The notes under the pieces were generated by a model. It saw only the letters and a list, made by a program, of their open reading frames with translations. It was not told the origin of the DNA and did no database searches. Positions 26,956 through 35,974 of a DNA stretch of 64,000 bases are shown here, piece by piece. The position numbers were made by a program, and so were the translations under genes. This DNA comes from Solirubrum koreensis (GTDB lineage Bacteria; Bacteroidota; Bacteroidia; Cytophagales; Hymenobacteraceae): positions 1-64,000 of the forward strand of contig NZ_BAABHA010000006.1 in assembly GCF_039541855.1 (NCBI RefSeq), read 5' to 3'. The stretch's first letter is position 1. Each line of letters begins with the position of its first letter.

Positions 26956-27380
26956 AAGCGGAGTAAGCAGAATTAGAGTCGGTAAGGTACGACGCTGCCG
27001 CCTTACCGCGCTACTGCGGTGCCTCACACGATGATGCGAGGCCGCATTATTATTCGAAGTAAGGGTAGCAGATATCCGGTTTCGGCGCACAAGTCCTGGT
27101 CAGATATAATCTGCTGCAGGCACTGCCCTGGAACGGCGCCGATGCGTTGGTCCATAAAGACTTATCCTTGGCCGGGTAAGTAGTCATTTATCCAGATTCA
27201 TTCCCTATTTTTCTGAGCTGATTGCCCGACCGGCTTGTTTGCCCGGCGCCTTCTTGTCTTTTGTGAATGTGTGGTTTGCGGAACGGCTGTTAGGAACAGC
27301 CGAAAGCATGGTGCCCATTGCCTTTGACCGTAAGCGGGCTGTTTGCGCCAAGTTCTCTTTTCCACCCATACCCCTATTTC
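26956..27380. other. 425-bp divergent intergenic region
   Basis: No gene is supported here. It holds the start regions of the exosortase operon (left) and the giant T9SS gene (right). An 8-bp perfect hairpin with a 3-base loop is at 27284-27302, 79 bases before the giant gene's ATG. No strong -7/-33 pair is evident. Confidence 0.4.
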
Positions 27381-30300
27381 ATGCACACACTTTTACGTAC
27401 TGCAGGGCCCATCGGGTCCGTTCAGTTCGCTCCACCTCGAACAGGTAACGGGCCCCTGCGGCTACTAACGGCTGTGCTGTTGGTGCTGCTGAGCAGCTCG
27501 TCGGCCTGGGCGCAGCTAACGGGCACCAAAACCATTCCCGGCGACTACACCTCGCTGAGCGCCGCCATAACCGACCTGAACACCGCTGGTGTGGGCGCCG
27601 GAGGCGTTACGTTCAACATTGCGGCGGGCTACACCGAAACGGCCGCCAACCTGCAGATTACTGCTACGGGCACGGCTGCAAACCCCATCGTATTTCAGAA
27701 AACCGGCAGCGGGGCCAACCCGCTGGTAACGGCGGCCACGGGCAGCACCAGCACCACGCTGGACGGCATCATTAAGCTGGTAGGCTCGGATTACGTGACC
27801 TTCGATGGCATTGATCTGGCGGAAAACGCGGCCAATACGGCTGCGGCCGCGCAAATGGAATTCGGCTATGCCTTGTTCAAAGCCTCGGCTACGGATGGCT
27901 GCCAGAACAACGTGGTGAAGAACTGCGTGGTGACGCTGAACAAGACCAACGCCAACAGCATCGGGATTTTCGGGGCTAACTCGCTGGTAACGGCCACCAC
28001 GGCGCTGACCGTGACCAATGCCACCGGCACCAACTCCAACAACAAGTTTTTCGGCAACGTGGTGACCAACGCCGCCACGGGCATTCAGCTGACGGGAAGC
28101 TCGGCGACGGGCTTTGCCGATAGCGGCAACGAGATTGGCGTAACGGCCGGCAACACCGTGGGCAACTTCGGCAGCTCCTCCACGAACTGGGGTGTGGGCG
28201 GCTCGAACCAGGTTGGGTTCAAGATCAGCGGCAACACCATTAACAGCACGCTGAACTACACCTCGGCCACGGCCTCTACGCCGGCGGCCGCTTCCACGGT
28301 AACCAGCACGCTGCGCGGCATCAACACCCCCTCGGGTACTTCGGCCAACATCGACATCACCAACAACACCATCACGCTGGCCAGCGGCGCCACCACCAGC
28401 CTCATGGTGGGCATCGACAACGGCGCGGGCAACACGGCGGCCGGCAACACGGTGAACATTACGGGCAACACGGTGACGGGCTGCACCTACGCCACGGCCA
28501 CCACGGGCGCCTTCACGGGCATTACCAACTCGGCCACGGCCGCCACGGTAAACCTGAGTAACAACACCATTACCAACAACGTGATGCCGGGTACCGGTAC
28601 CATGACGCTGATAGCCCACACCGCCACGACCCCTTCGGTGGTGGTTAATATCAACAACAACGTCATCAGCGGCAACGGCAAAACCCCCAGTGGCACCACG
28701 GCCGGCACCTCGCTGCTGTGCATCACCACGGGCACGGCCAGCACCACCATGACGGGCAATACCATTACCAACAATACCATCGTCACCTCGGGTACTTCCA
28801 CGTCGACGGGTACGCTGGTGGGCCTGAACAGCACGGCCTCTTCCACTGTGCTCGAAACCCTGACCAACAACACCATTACGGGGCTGAGCATCAGCGGAAC
28901 GAGCACTTCCACCAGCAGCGTTATCCGTGGCATTCTGACCAGCAACAACGGCAGCGCCAACGTGCAGACGCTCACGGGCAACGTCATTGGCGGCCTGAGC
29001 ATCAGCGCCGGCAGCGGCACCGTATTAGGCATCAGCGTACCAAGCGGCGGCGGGCCCAACACCCTGATTGCGCGCAACAAAATCTACGACCTGAGCGCAT
29101 CGGGCGCGGGAGCTTCCGTAACCGGCCTTCTGATTTCGGCCGGCGGCACCTACACGGTGGCCAACAACCTGATTGGGGACCTGCGTACGCCGGCAGCCAC
29201 GGGTTTGCTGTCCATTAACGGCGTACAGGTAGCGGGCAGCACGGCCGTAAACGCGTATTTCAACACCATCTATCTGAATGCGCAGAGCACAGGCGCCACG
29301 TTTGGTACCTCGGGCCTGTACCTGAACTCGACTACCACCACGCTGGACGCCCGCAACAATATTGTGGTGAACAAGTCGACGGCTGTGGGCACGGGCGGCT
29401 ACACGGCAGCCCTGCGCCGCAGCTCAGGCACGGCCGGCACGGTTCCGGCCAACCTGGCGGCCACCACCAATAACAACCTGTACTACGCCGGTACGCCCTC
29501 CGCCACGAACCTGATTTACGTGGAGGGAACCAGCACTGCCACCAACGCCCAGCAGACCATTGCTGCTTACAAAAGCTTTGTGGCCTCACGCGAATCGGCT
29601 TCGGTAACGGAAGACGTGGCGCTGCTGAGCACCAACGGGGCCGACGCCACGTTCCTGCACATTAACCCGGCCACGGCCACGCAGGTAGAATCGGGTGGGC
29701 AGGCCATCAGCGGCATCACCACCGATTTCGATAACGACACGCGCAACGCCACGACTCCAGATATCGGGGCCGACGAGGGCACCTTCACGCCCCAGGATTT
29801 GAGCGGTCCGACCATTACCTACACGGCGATCGGCAACACCAACAGCACGGCCAACCGCACGCTGGACGTAACCATTACCGACGCCAGCGGCGTGGCCACG
29901 GGCGCTAACGCCCCCCGCTTGTACTTCCGCAAAGGCAACAGCGGAGCTTACGCTTTCGTGAATGCCACGAGCGTGAGCGGCAACGTGTACACCTTCACCT
30001 TCGATTTCGCGGCCATCGGCGGCATTTCGAGCTTCGATGTAATTCAGTATTACGTAGCGGCTCAGGACAACGCAGGAGCCCAAACCACCAGCAGCAGCCC
30101 GGTGGGCGCCTCGGGCAACAACCCTCCCGGCACCACGTTCAGCGGTACGCCCAATCAGTTCTTTATACAGGGTGCCCTCAGCGGCACGTACTACGTGGGC
30201 ACGGGCACCTCGCCCGTTCCGGCTCGTACATACGTCACCCTCACGGAAGCGGCAGCTGCTTACAACAACAATAACCTGGGCGGCGCGGTAACCTTCGCGC

Positions 30301-33300
30301 TGCTGGATGCGGCCTACTCGGCTACCACGGGCGAAACATTCCCGGTAGTGTTTAACGCCAACGCCGGTGCCAGCGCCACCAACACGCTCACCATTAAGCC
30401 CAATACGGGCGTAACGGCCAGCATTACGGGCAGCAGCGCGGCCAGCGCCGTTATTCAGCTCAACGGCGCCGACTACATCACGCTCGACGGCTCGGCGGCC
30501 GGTACCACTACCCGCGACCTGACGCTGACCAGCACCAATACCGGTGCTTCGGCGGTGGTATGGGTGGGCAGCCTCGGCGACGCGGCCGGTGCCACCAACA
30601 TCACTATCAAAAACCTGAACGTGGTGGGCGGCAGCGTAAGCAGCAGCACTGCCTTCGGTATTTATGCGGCGGGCACCACCCTGAGCACCAGCGGTACCGG
30701 CGCCGACAACGATAACCTGGTTATTCAAAACAACGTCGTGAGCACGGCTTACTCGGGCATCCACGCTCGGGGTACTACTGCTGGGCTGCTTGATGGCTTG
30801 CAGGTAACGGGTAACGAAATCGGGGGCGCTACGGCCGCTACCACTGTTACCTTCCGCGGCATTGACGTGGTGGCCGCTACGGCCCCGCAACTCAGCCGAA
30901 ACCGCGTGGTAGGCATGCAAACCACCAGTTCGATTAACATTGCGGCCATTGATTTGGGCGCGAACGTGTCGAACGCCGTTATCAGCCGCAACTACATCAG
31001 CAACCTGCGTTCCACCAGCACCAGCGGCTACGGTGCGTACGGCATTAACCTCTCGAGCACCACAGCCCTGACCGGTACCGAAATCAGCAACAACATGATT
31101 TCGGATATCATCACCGACGGCGACGGTACTTCCACCTCGTTTAACCCCTTCGGCATTCGGCTGGCGGGCGGCACGGGCACTAAGGTGTACTACAACTCGG
31201 TAAACCTGACGGGCGCTTTCACGAATACCACCACCAGCGACCTGAGCGCGGCCCTGATTGTTACCACCAACTCGGTAACGGGTCTGGACTTGCGCAACAA
31301 CATTCTGGTGAACACGCTGACCGGCGGCACGGGCACCAAGAGCTACGCGCTGTATGCTACCACGGCCGCCAGCTTTGGCACCGTGAACCACAACGACTAT
31401 TTCGTGAGCGGCGCCAACGGCGTGCTGGCCTACATTGTAAGCGACCGGGCCACGTTGGCCGATGTGCGCACCGCCACTACGCAGGATGCCAACTCGGTAT
31501 CGGTTAATCCGCAGTTCACCTCGGCTACCGATCTGCACGTTACCTCCGTTGTGGACCTGAACAACACCGCCACGCCACTGGCCGGTGTTACTATCGATTA
31601 CGACGGCGAAACCCGCTCGGCCACTACGCCCGATATCGGATCCGATGAGTTTGCCCTGCCACAAACGGCCGATCTGGCCCCGGTGGCCTTGGTTAGCCCT
31701 GCGGTAACCAGCGCCTGCTACGGTCCGGCCGAACCTGTAACTGTAACCATTCGCACGATTGGGGGCGCTGCCCTCGACCTGGCCGCCACTCCCGCTACGG
31801 TAACGGTGGTGGTTACGCCGCCCAGCGGCACTGCCCAAACCTTCACCACCACGGTGAATACGGGCACGCTGGCCAGCGGCGCTACGCAAAACGTAACCCT
31901 GCCCGGCACCCTGGACATGACGGCCGTGGGAACGTATTCCTTTGCCATTACGGCCACGGTGCAAGGCGACGTGAATAACGCCAACGACGTGCTGACTCCG
32001 GCTCCCACACGCACTGTGGTGGCCCCGGTAGCCGGTACACTGGCCGTAAGCACGGGCTCTATCTGCGTGAGCGGTACAGCCAATCTGACCCTTACCGGTT
32101 CGGCTAACGGCAGCATCCAGCTGCAGCAAAGCACCGATAACGTGACCTTCACGGACATCAGCGGCGCTACCAGTGCTACGTTTACTACTCCGGTCCTGAC
32201 GCAAACCACGTATTTCCGGGCCCGCACGAGCTGCAACACGAACGTGGCGACGTCGAACGTGGTAACCGTAACCGTGAACAACCCGCAGGTAACCGGCACC
32301 AACACCCCGGTAGCCATTTGCGAAGGCGGCACGGCTACGCTCACCGCCACTGCTTCGGCCGGTACCACGTTGCGCTTCTTTGAAACCGCCACAGGCGGTA
32401 CGGCCTTGGCTTCTACCGCCACGGCTACGGGTGCTACGTTTACCACGCCGGCCCTCACGGCTTCGCGGCAGTACTTCGTGGAAGCCACCAGCGGCGGCTC
32501 CGAAACCGTGGGCCGTCCGGCTCCGGTGGGAACCAGCAACACCACGGCCGCAGGTTACGGTTTGGTGTTTAACGCCAATTCGTCGTTCATGCTTGACTCG
32601 GTGGATGTGTACCCCGCAGGTGCTGCCGGCACTCTGGTGGTGCAGGTGCAGGATAACACCGGCACGCTGATTCCCGGCCTCACCACCAGCGTAGCTATTC
32701 CGGCAGGTACGGGTACCACGGCCTTCCGTATTCCGCTGAAATTTAATATTCCGGCTGGCACCGGCCTGCGCCTGATGGCCATCAGCAGCCCCGCCATGGT
32801 GCGCGAATCGGCGGTTGGCGGGTTCCCGTACAACTCACCCAGCGGCAACATAAGCATCACCGGGGGCTACCTCACCAACCCCACTTCCACCACTTACTAC
32901 TACTTCTACAACTGGCAGGTATCAACGATGTGCGTGGGCACGCGCACCCCAATTCAGGTGAACGTGTCGGCCACGCCTACCGCCAGCCTGCCTGCCGCCA
33001 CGGCAACCACCTGCAGCAACTCACCCTTCCAGTTGGCGGGTACGGTAGGTGGCTCGGCTACCGGCGGAACGTACACCAGCAGCGGCACGGGCACCTTCTC
33101 GCCCAACGCCACCACGCTGAACGCCACGTACACACCTTCGGCTGCTGACATAGCCGCGGGCTCGGTAACCCTCACGCTGACTTCTTCCGGCCCAGCAGTT
33201 TGCACGGCCGCAACAGCGCAGGTGGTACTAACAATTACGGCGGCTCCGCTGGCCAGCTTCAGCTACCCGAGCACGGGTACGTACTGTGCTGGTTCGGCCA

Positions 33301-34730
33301 ACACCGTAACCCCCACGCTGGGCACGGGCGCCACAGCCGGCACGTTCTCCTCGACGACCGGCCTGACGCTGAATGCCACCACGGGCGTAATCGACCTGGC
33401 TACGTCGGTAGCGGGTACTTACACCGTAACCAATACGGTTACGGCCGGCGGTTGTGCTCCGGTTACTTCCACTACTACCGTCACTGTTGCACCGGCGGCT
33501 TCGGCGGCCTTTAGCTATGCAGCGGGCACGTACTGCGTCAGCGGCACGAACCCCACACCGATGGTGACGGGCACGACGGGCGGCAGCTTCAGCTCCACCA
33601 CCGGCCTGAGCCTGAACGCCACCACGGGTGCCATCAACCTGAGTTCCTCCACGCCCGGCACGTACACCGTGACCTACACCGCTGGCACAACCTGTCCGGC
33701 TACGGCTACGGCTACGGTAACCGTGACTACGGCTCCGCTGGCGGCGTTCAGCTACGCTACGGGCACGTATTGCGCCGGGGCTACCGGCAGCGTTGCGCCC
33801 GCCTTCGGGACGGGCGCCTCGGCCGGCACGTTCTCCTCGACGACCGGTTTGACGCTCAATGCCACCACGGGTGCCATTAACCTGGCCACGTCCACGGCCG
33901 GCACCTACACCGTGACCAACACCATTGCCGCCAGCGGCGGCTGCGCGGCGGCCACGAGCACGGCCACCGTAACCATCAGCCCCGCAGCGGTGGCTAACGC
34001 GGGTGCTGCTGTAGCGTTCTGTTCGGGTGCTTCGGCCCAACTGGGCACGGCGGCCGTGACCGGCGCCACCTACCAATGGAGCCCGGCCACCGGCCTGAGC
34101 AGCGCCACCGCGGCCCAGCCCACGGTAACGCTGACCAACACCGGCACCGCGCCCACCACCCAAACCTACACCCTGACCGTAACCAACGCCGGCGGCTGCT
34201 CGGCCACGGCCACGGTAGCGGTGACGGTGAACCCGACGCCGGTTCGTCCCACGGTGAGCGTGCAATACACCACGCCGGGCACGGCGGTGTTGACCAGCAG
34301 CAGCGCCACGGGCAACCAGTGGCTCCTGAACGGCGCCCCCATTGCCGGCGCCACGGCCCCGACCTACACGGCCCAGGGCGGCACCCAGCCCGGCGCCTAC
34401 ACCGTGGTGGTGACCAACGCCACCGGCTGCGCTTCGCAAGCTTCGCTGCCGCTCACGGTAACTGCTACGGCTAAGCCGTTGGCGGGCACCAGCCTGCAGG
34501 TATACCCCACGCCCACGACCGACGGCAAGGCCACGCTCGAGCTGAGCGGCTACCGGAAGCCGGCCGAGTTGACGGTGCTCGACGCCACGGGCCGCGTGGT
34601 CTACCGCCAGGTGCTGGCGGCCGGCACCACGCGCCTGGCCCTGGACCTCTCGGCCCAGCCCACGGGCGTGTACCTGCTGCGCCTCACCACCGAGGGCGGC
34701 TCCGACACCCGCCGCCTCGTGCGCCAGTAA
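27381..34730 (+). CDS. Giant T9SS-secreted adhesin-like protein (about 2449 residues)
   Basis: The ATG at 27381 (HTLLRTAG) opens a signal peptide ending SSSSAWAQ; the frame runs 21 codons further up but without signal features. Two large beta-helix-type regions rich in Asn, Thr and Gly follow, each closing with a PDIGADE- or PDIGSDE-type motif (near residues 795 and 1418). Then come a CARDB-like domain, several Ig-like modules, and at least three near-identical modules around residues 1950-2200 with repeated GTFSSTTGLTLNATTG. The last 80 residues (QVYPTPTTDGKATLEL to DTRRLVRQ) are a T9SS type A sorting domain. Likely a surface adhesin; the ligand is unknown. Confidence 0.92.
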   Translation: MHTLLRTAGPIGSVQFAPPRTGNGPLRLLTAVLLVLLSSSSAWAQLTGTKTIPGDYTSLSAAITDLNTAGVGAGGVTFNIAAGYTETAANLQITATGTAANPIVFQKTGSGANPLVTAATGSTSTTLDGIIKLVGSDYVTFDGIDLAENAANTAAAAQMEFGYALFKASATDGCQNNVVKNCVVTLNKTNANSIGIFGANSLVTATTALTVTNATGTNSNNKFFGNVVTNAATGIQLTGSSATGFADSGNEIGVTAGNTVGNFGSSSTNWGVGGSNQVGFKISGNTINSTLNYTSATASTPAAASTVTSTLRGINTPSGTSANIDITNNTITLASGATTSLMVGIDNGAGNTAAGNTVNITGNTVTGCTYATATTGAFTGITNSATAATVNLSNNTITNNVMPGTGTMTLIAHTATTPSVVVNINNNVISGNGKTPSGTTAGTSLLCITTGTASTTMTGNTITNNTIVTSGTSTSTGTLVGLNSTASSTVLETLTNNTITGLSISGTSTSTSSVIRGILTSNNGSANVQTLTGNVIGGLSISAGSGTVLGISVPSGGGPNTLIARNKIYDLSASGAGASVTGLLISAGGTYTVANNLIGDLRTPAATGLLSINGVQVAGSTAVNAYFNTIYLNAQSTGATFGTSGLYLNSTTTTLDARNNIVVNKSTAVGTGGYTAALRRSSGTAGTVPANLAATTNNNLYYAGTPSATNLIYVEGTSTATNAQQTIAAYKSFVASRESASVTEDVALLSTNGADATFLHINPATATQVESGGQAISGITTDFDNDTRNATTPDIGADEGTFTPQDLSGPTITYTAIGNTNSTANRTLDVTITDASGVATGANAPRLYFRKGNSGAYAFVNATSVSGNVYTFTFDFAAIGGISSFDVIQYYVAAQDNAGAQTTSSSPVGASGNNPPGTTFSGTPNQFFIQGALSGTYYVGTGTSPVPARTYVTLTEAAAAYNNNNLGGAVTFALLDAAYSATTGETFPVVFNANAGASATNTLTIKPNTGVTASITGSSAASAVIQLNGADYITLDGSAAGTTTRDLTLTSTNTGASAVVWVGSLGDAAGATNITIKNLNVVGGSVSSSTAFGIYAAGTTLSTSGTGADNDNLVIQNNVVSTAYSGIHARGTTAGLLDGLQVTGNEIGGATAATTVTFRGIDVVAATAPQLSRNRVVGMQTTSSINIAAIDLGANVSNAVISRNYISNLRSTSTSGYGAYGINLSSTTALTGTEISNNMISDIITDGDGTSTSFNPFGIRLAGGTGTKVYYNSVNLTGAFTNTTTSDLSAALIVTTNSVTGLDLRNNILVNTLTGGTGTKSYALYATTAASFGTVNHNDYFVSGANGVLAYIVSDRATLADVRTATTQDANSVSVNPQFTSATDLHVTSVVDLNNTATPLAGVTIDYDGETRSATTPDIGSDEFALPQTADLAPVALVSPAVTSACYGPAEPVTVTIRTIGGAALDLAATPATVTVVVTPPSGTAQTFTTTVNTGTLASGATQNVTLPGTLDMTAVGTYSFAITATVQGDVNNANDVLTPAPTRTVVAPVAGTLAVSTGSICVSGTANLTLTGSANGSIQLQQSTDNVTFTDISGATSATFTTPVLTQTTYFRARTSCNTNVATSNVVTVTVNNPQVTGTNTPVAICEGGTATLTATASAGTTLRFFETATGGTALASTATATGATFTTPALTASRQYFVEATSGGSETVGRPAPVGTSNTTAAGYGLVFNANSSFMLDSVDVYPAGAAGTLVVQVQDNTGTLIPGLTTSVAIPAGTGTTAFRIPLKFNIPAGTGLRLMAISSPAMVRESAVGGFPYNSPSGNISITGGYLTNPTSTTYYYFYNWQVSTMCVGTRTPIQVNVSATPTASLPAATATTCSNSPFQLAGTVGGSATGGTYTSSGTGTFSPNATTLNATYTPSAADIAAGSVTLTLTSSGPAVCTAATAQVVLTITAAPLASFSYPSTGTYCAGSANTVTPTLGTGATAGTFSSTTGLTLNATTGVIDLATSVAGTYTVTNTVTAGGCAPVTSTTTVTVAPAASAAFSYAAGTYCVSGTNPTPMVTGTTGGSFSSTTGLSLNATTGAINLSSSTPGTYTVTYTAGTTCPATATATVTVTTAPLAAFSYATGTYCAGATGSVAPAFGTGASAGTFSSTTGLTLNATTGAINLATSTAGTYTVTNTIAASGGCAAATSTATVTISPAAVANAGAAVAFCSGASAQLGTAAVTGATYQWSPATGLSSATAAQPTVTLTNTGTAPTTQTYTLTVTNAGGCSATATVAVTVNPTPVRPTVSVQYTTPGTAVLTSSSATGNQWLLNGAPIAGATAPTYTAQGGTQPGAYTVVVTNATGCASQASLPLTVTATAKPLAGTSLQVYPTPTTDGKATLELSGYRKPAELTVLDATGRVVYRQVLAAGTTRLALDLSAQPTGVYLLRLTTEGGSDTRRLVRQ
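33233..33980 (+). repeat. Three tandem module repeats inside the giant protein gene
   Basis: Units of roughly 240-250 bp begin near 33233, 33491 and 33731. Each encodes AxFSY, a GTYC motif and TTGLxLNATTG. Stretches in units 1 and 3 differ by only a few bases (around 33338 and 33828), so the array can recombine. Confidence 0.75.
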
Positions 34731-34748
34731 CGCGGCAATACGTAGTTC

Positions 34749-34784
34749 AAAAAGCCCCGCTGGCAGTTGCCGGCGGGGCTTTTT
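34749..34784 (+). terminator. Terminator of the giant T9SS gene
   Basis: A G+C-rich stem (34754-34760 with 34773-34779, extended by A-T pairs on the outside) ending in six T, 19 bases after the stop codon. Confidence 0.85.
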
Positions 34785-34862
34785 TGTTAGGGGCAGAAGC
34801 ACCGCCGCCGACAAAGAGAGCAGGGCCGAATGCATGAGCCGCAATAAGCAAATGAAGTCTTG

Positions 34863-34871
34863 TACCTTTAG
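34863..34871 (+). promoter_or_regulatory. Possible promoter of the MoxR gene
   Basis: TACCTTTAG is close to the -7 box and lies 23 bases before the ATG at 34894. It falls inside the longer open frame, which argues for the internal start. Confidence 0.4.
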
Positions 34872-34893
34872 CTTGCCGTTGTTTCTTGCTGTT

Positions 34894-35886
34894 ATGCTCC
34901 CTTCTACTGCTTCCTCTGCCGACCTCGTTCAGCACTACCAACAGAAAATTCGGCAGGTTTCGGCCGAAGTCGGGAAGGTGGTAGTCGGACAGCAGTACAT
35001 GCTCAACCGTCTGCTCATCGGCCTGTTTACCGGTGGCCATATCCTGCTCGAAGGCGTGCCGGGTCTGGCCAAAACACTTACCATTAGCACCTTGGCACAG
35101 GTGCTGCGGCTGCACTTTCAGCGCGTGCAGTTCACCCCCGACCTGTTGCCTTCCGATCTGGTAGGCACCATGATTTACAACCAGTCGCAGTCGGATTTCG
35201 AGGTAAAAAAAGGCCCCATTTTCGCCAACCTGGTACTGGCCGACGAGGTGAACCGTTCGCCGGCTAAGGTTCAGAGCGCCTTGCTCGAGGCCATGCAGGA
35301 AAAGCAGGTCACCATCGGCGACACCACATACCCGCTCGACCTTCCTTTTTTGGTGCTGGCCACCCAAAATCCCGTGGAGCAGGAGGGCACCTACCCCTTG
35401 CCCGAAGCCCAGGTAGACCGTTTCATGATGAAAGTGTACGTCGACTACCTCAAGAAGGCCGAGGAGCTGGAGGTAATGCGCCGCATGGCCAACCTCAGCT
35501 ACGCCAGCGACGTGCAAGCCGTACTCAGCAAGGAAGACATATTCGGTATTCGGGGCCTGATCAATCAGGTGCAAATTTCCGATACGCTGGAGAAATACAT
35601 CATCGAGTTGGTCTTCGCTACCCGCAAGCCCGGCGAGTACGACCTGGCCGATTACGCCCCCTACGTGCAGTACGGCGTGAGCCCCCGTGCCAGCATTGCC
35701 ATTCACCGGGCCGCCCGCGCCGTGGCTTTCCTCGACGAGCGCGACTACGTGCTGCCCGAAGACATCAAGGAAGTGGCCGCCGACGTGCTCAACCACCGCA
35801 TTATGCTCACCTACGAAGCCGAAGCCGACGGCGTGCGCACGCAGGACCTGATTGAGGCCATTCTGCGCAAGGTGCCGATCAGCTGA
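34894..35886 (+). CDS. MoxR-family AAA+ ATPase
   Basis: A 330-residue AAA+ protein from the ATG at 34894. Residues GHILLEGVPGLAKTLT hold Walker A, ANLVLADEVNRSPAKVQ Walker B, FLVLATQNPVEQEGTYPLPEAQVDRF-type sensor 1 and the arginine region follow. MoxR proteins act as chaperones, often for von Willebrand factor (VWA) proteins encoded beside them. No VWA or DUF58 partner is seen here, which is unusual. The extra 20 residues upstream would mimic a signal peptide and are probably not translated. Confidence 0.92.
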   Translation: MLPSTASSADLVQHYQQKIRQVSAEVGKVVVGQQYMLNRLLIGLFTGGHILLEGVPGLAKTLTISTLAQVLRLHFQRVQFTPDLLPSDLVGTMIYNQSQSDFEVKKGPIFANLVLADEVNRSPAKVQSALLEAMQEKQVTIGDTTYPLDLPFLVLATQNPVEQEGTYPLPEAQVDRFMMKVYVDYLKKAEELEVMRRMANLSYASDVQAVLSKEDIFGIRGLINQVQISDTLEKYIIELVFATRKPGEYDLADYAPYVQYGVSPRASIAIHRAARAVAFLDERDYVLPEDIKEVAADVLNHRIMLTYEAEADGVRTQDLIEAILRKVPIS

Positions 35887-35905
35887 ATCAATGACGGAAT
35901 GAATG

Positions 35906-35971
35906 AATGATCGGATGAGCTAATGTCGTTTCGGCTATCCGATCAGTCATTCATTCGCTCATCCGATCATT
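35906..35971. terminator. Inverted repeat between convergent genes
   Basis: A perfect 15-bp inverted repeat, 35906-35920 with 35957-35971, within a stretch of GAATGA/TCATTC repeats. It separates the converging MoxR and T9SS genes. There is no T run, so it may be a bidirectional attenuator. Confidence 0.5.
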
Positions 35972-35974
35972 GAA

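Noticed and set aside
29586..32204. 872-codon minus-strand frame inside the giant T9SS gene
   Set aside because: Shadow of a repetitive, G+C-rich gene; composition and lack of motifs argue against coding.
33228..34844. 538-codon minus-strand frame at the end of the giant T9SS gene
   Set aside because: Shadow as above; it also spans the T9SS sorting domain, terminator and part of the next gene's start.
34834..34893. Signal-peptide-like N-terminal extension of the MoxR protein
   Set aside because: MoxR proteins are cytoplasmic, and a promoter-like box lies within this stretch, so the internal ATG at 34894 is the better start.
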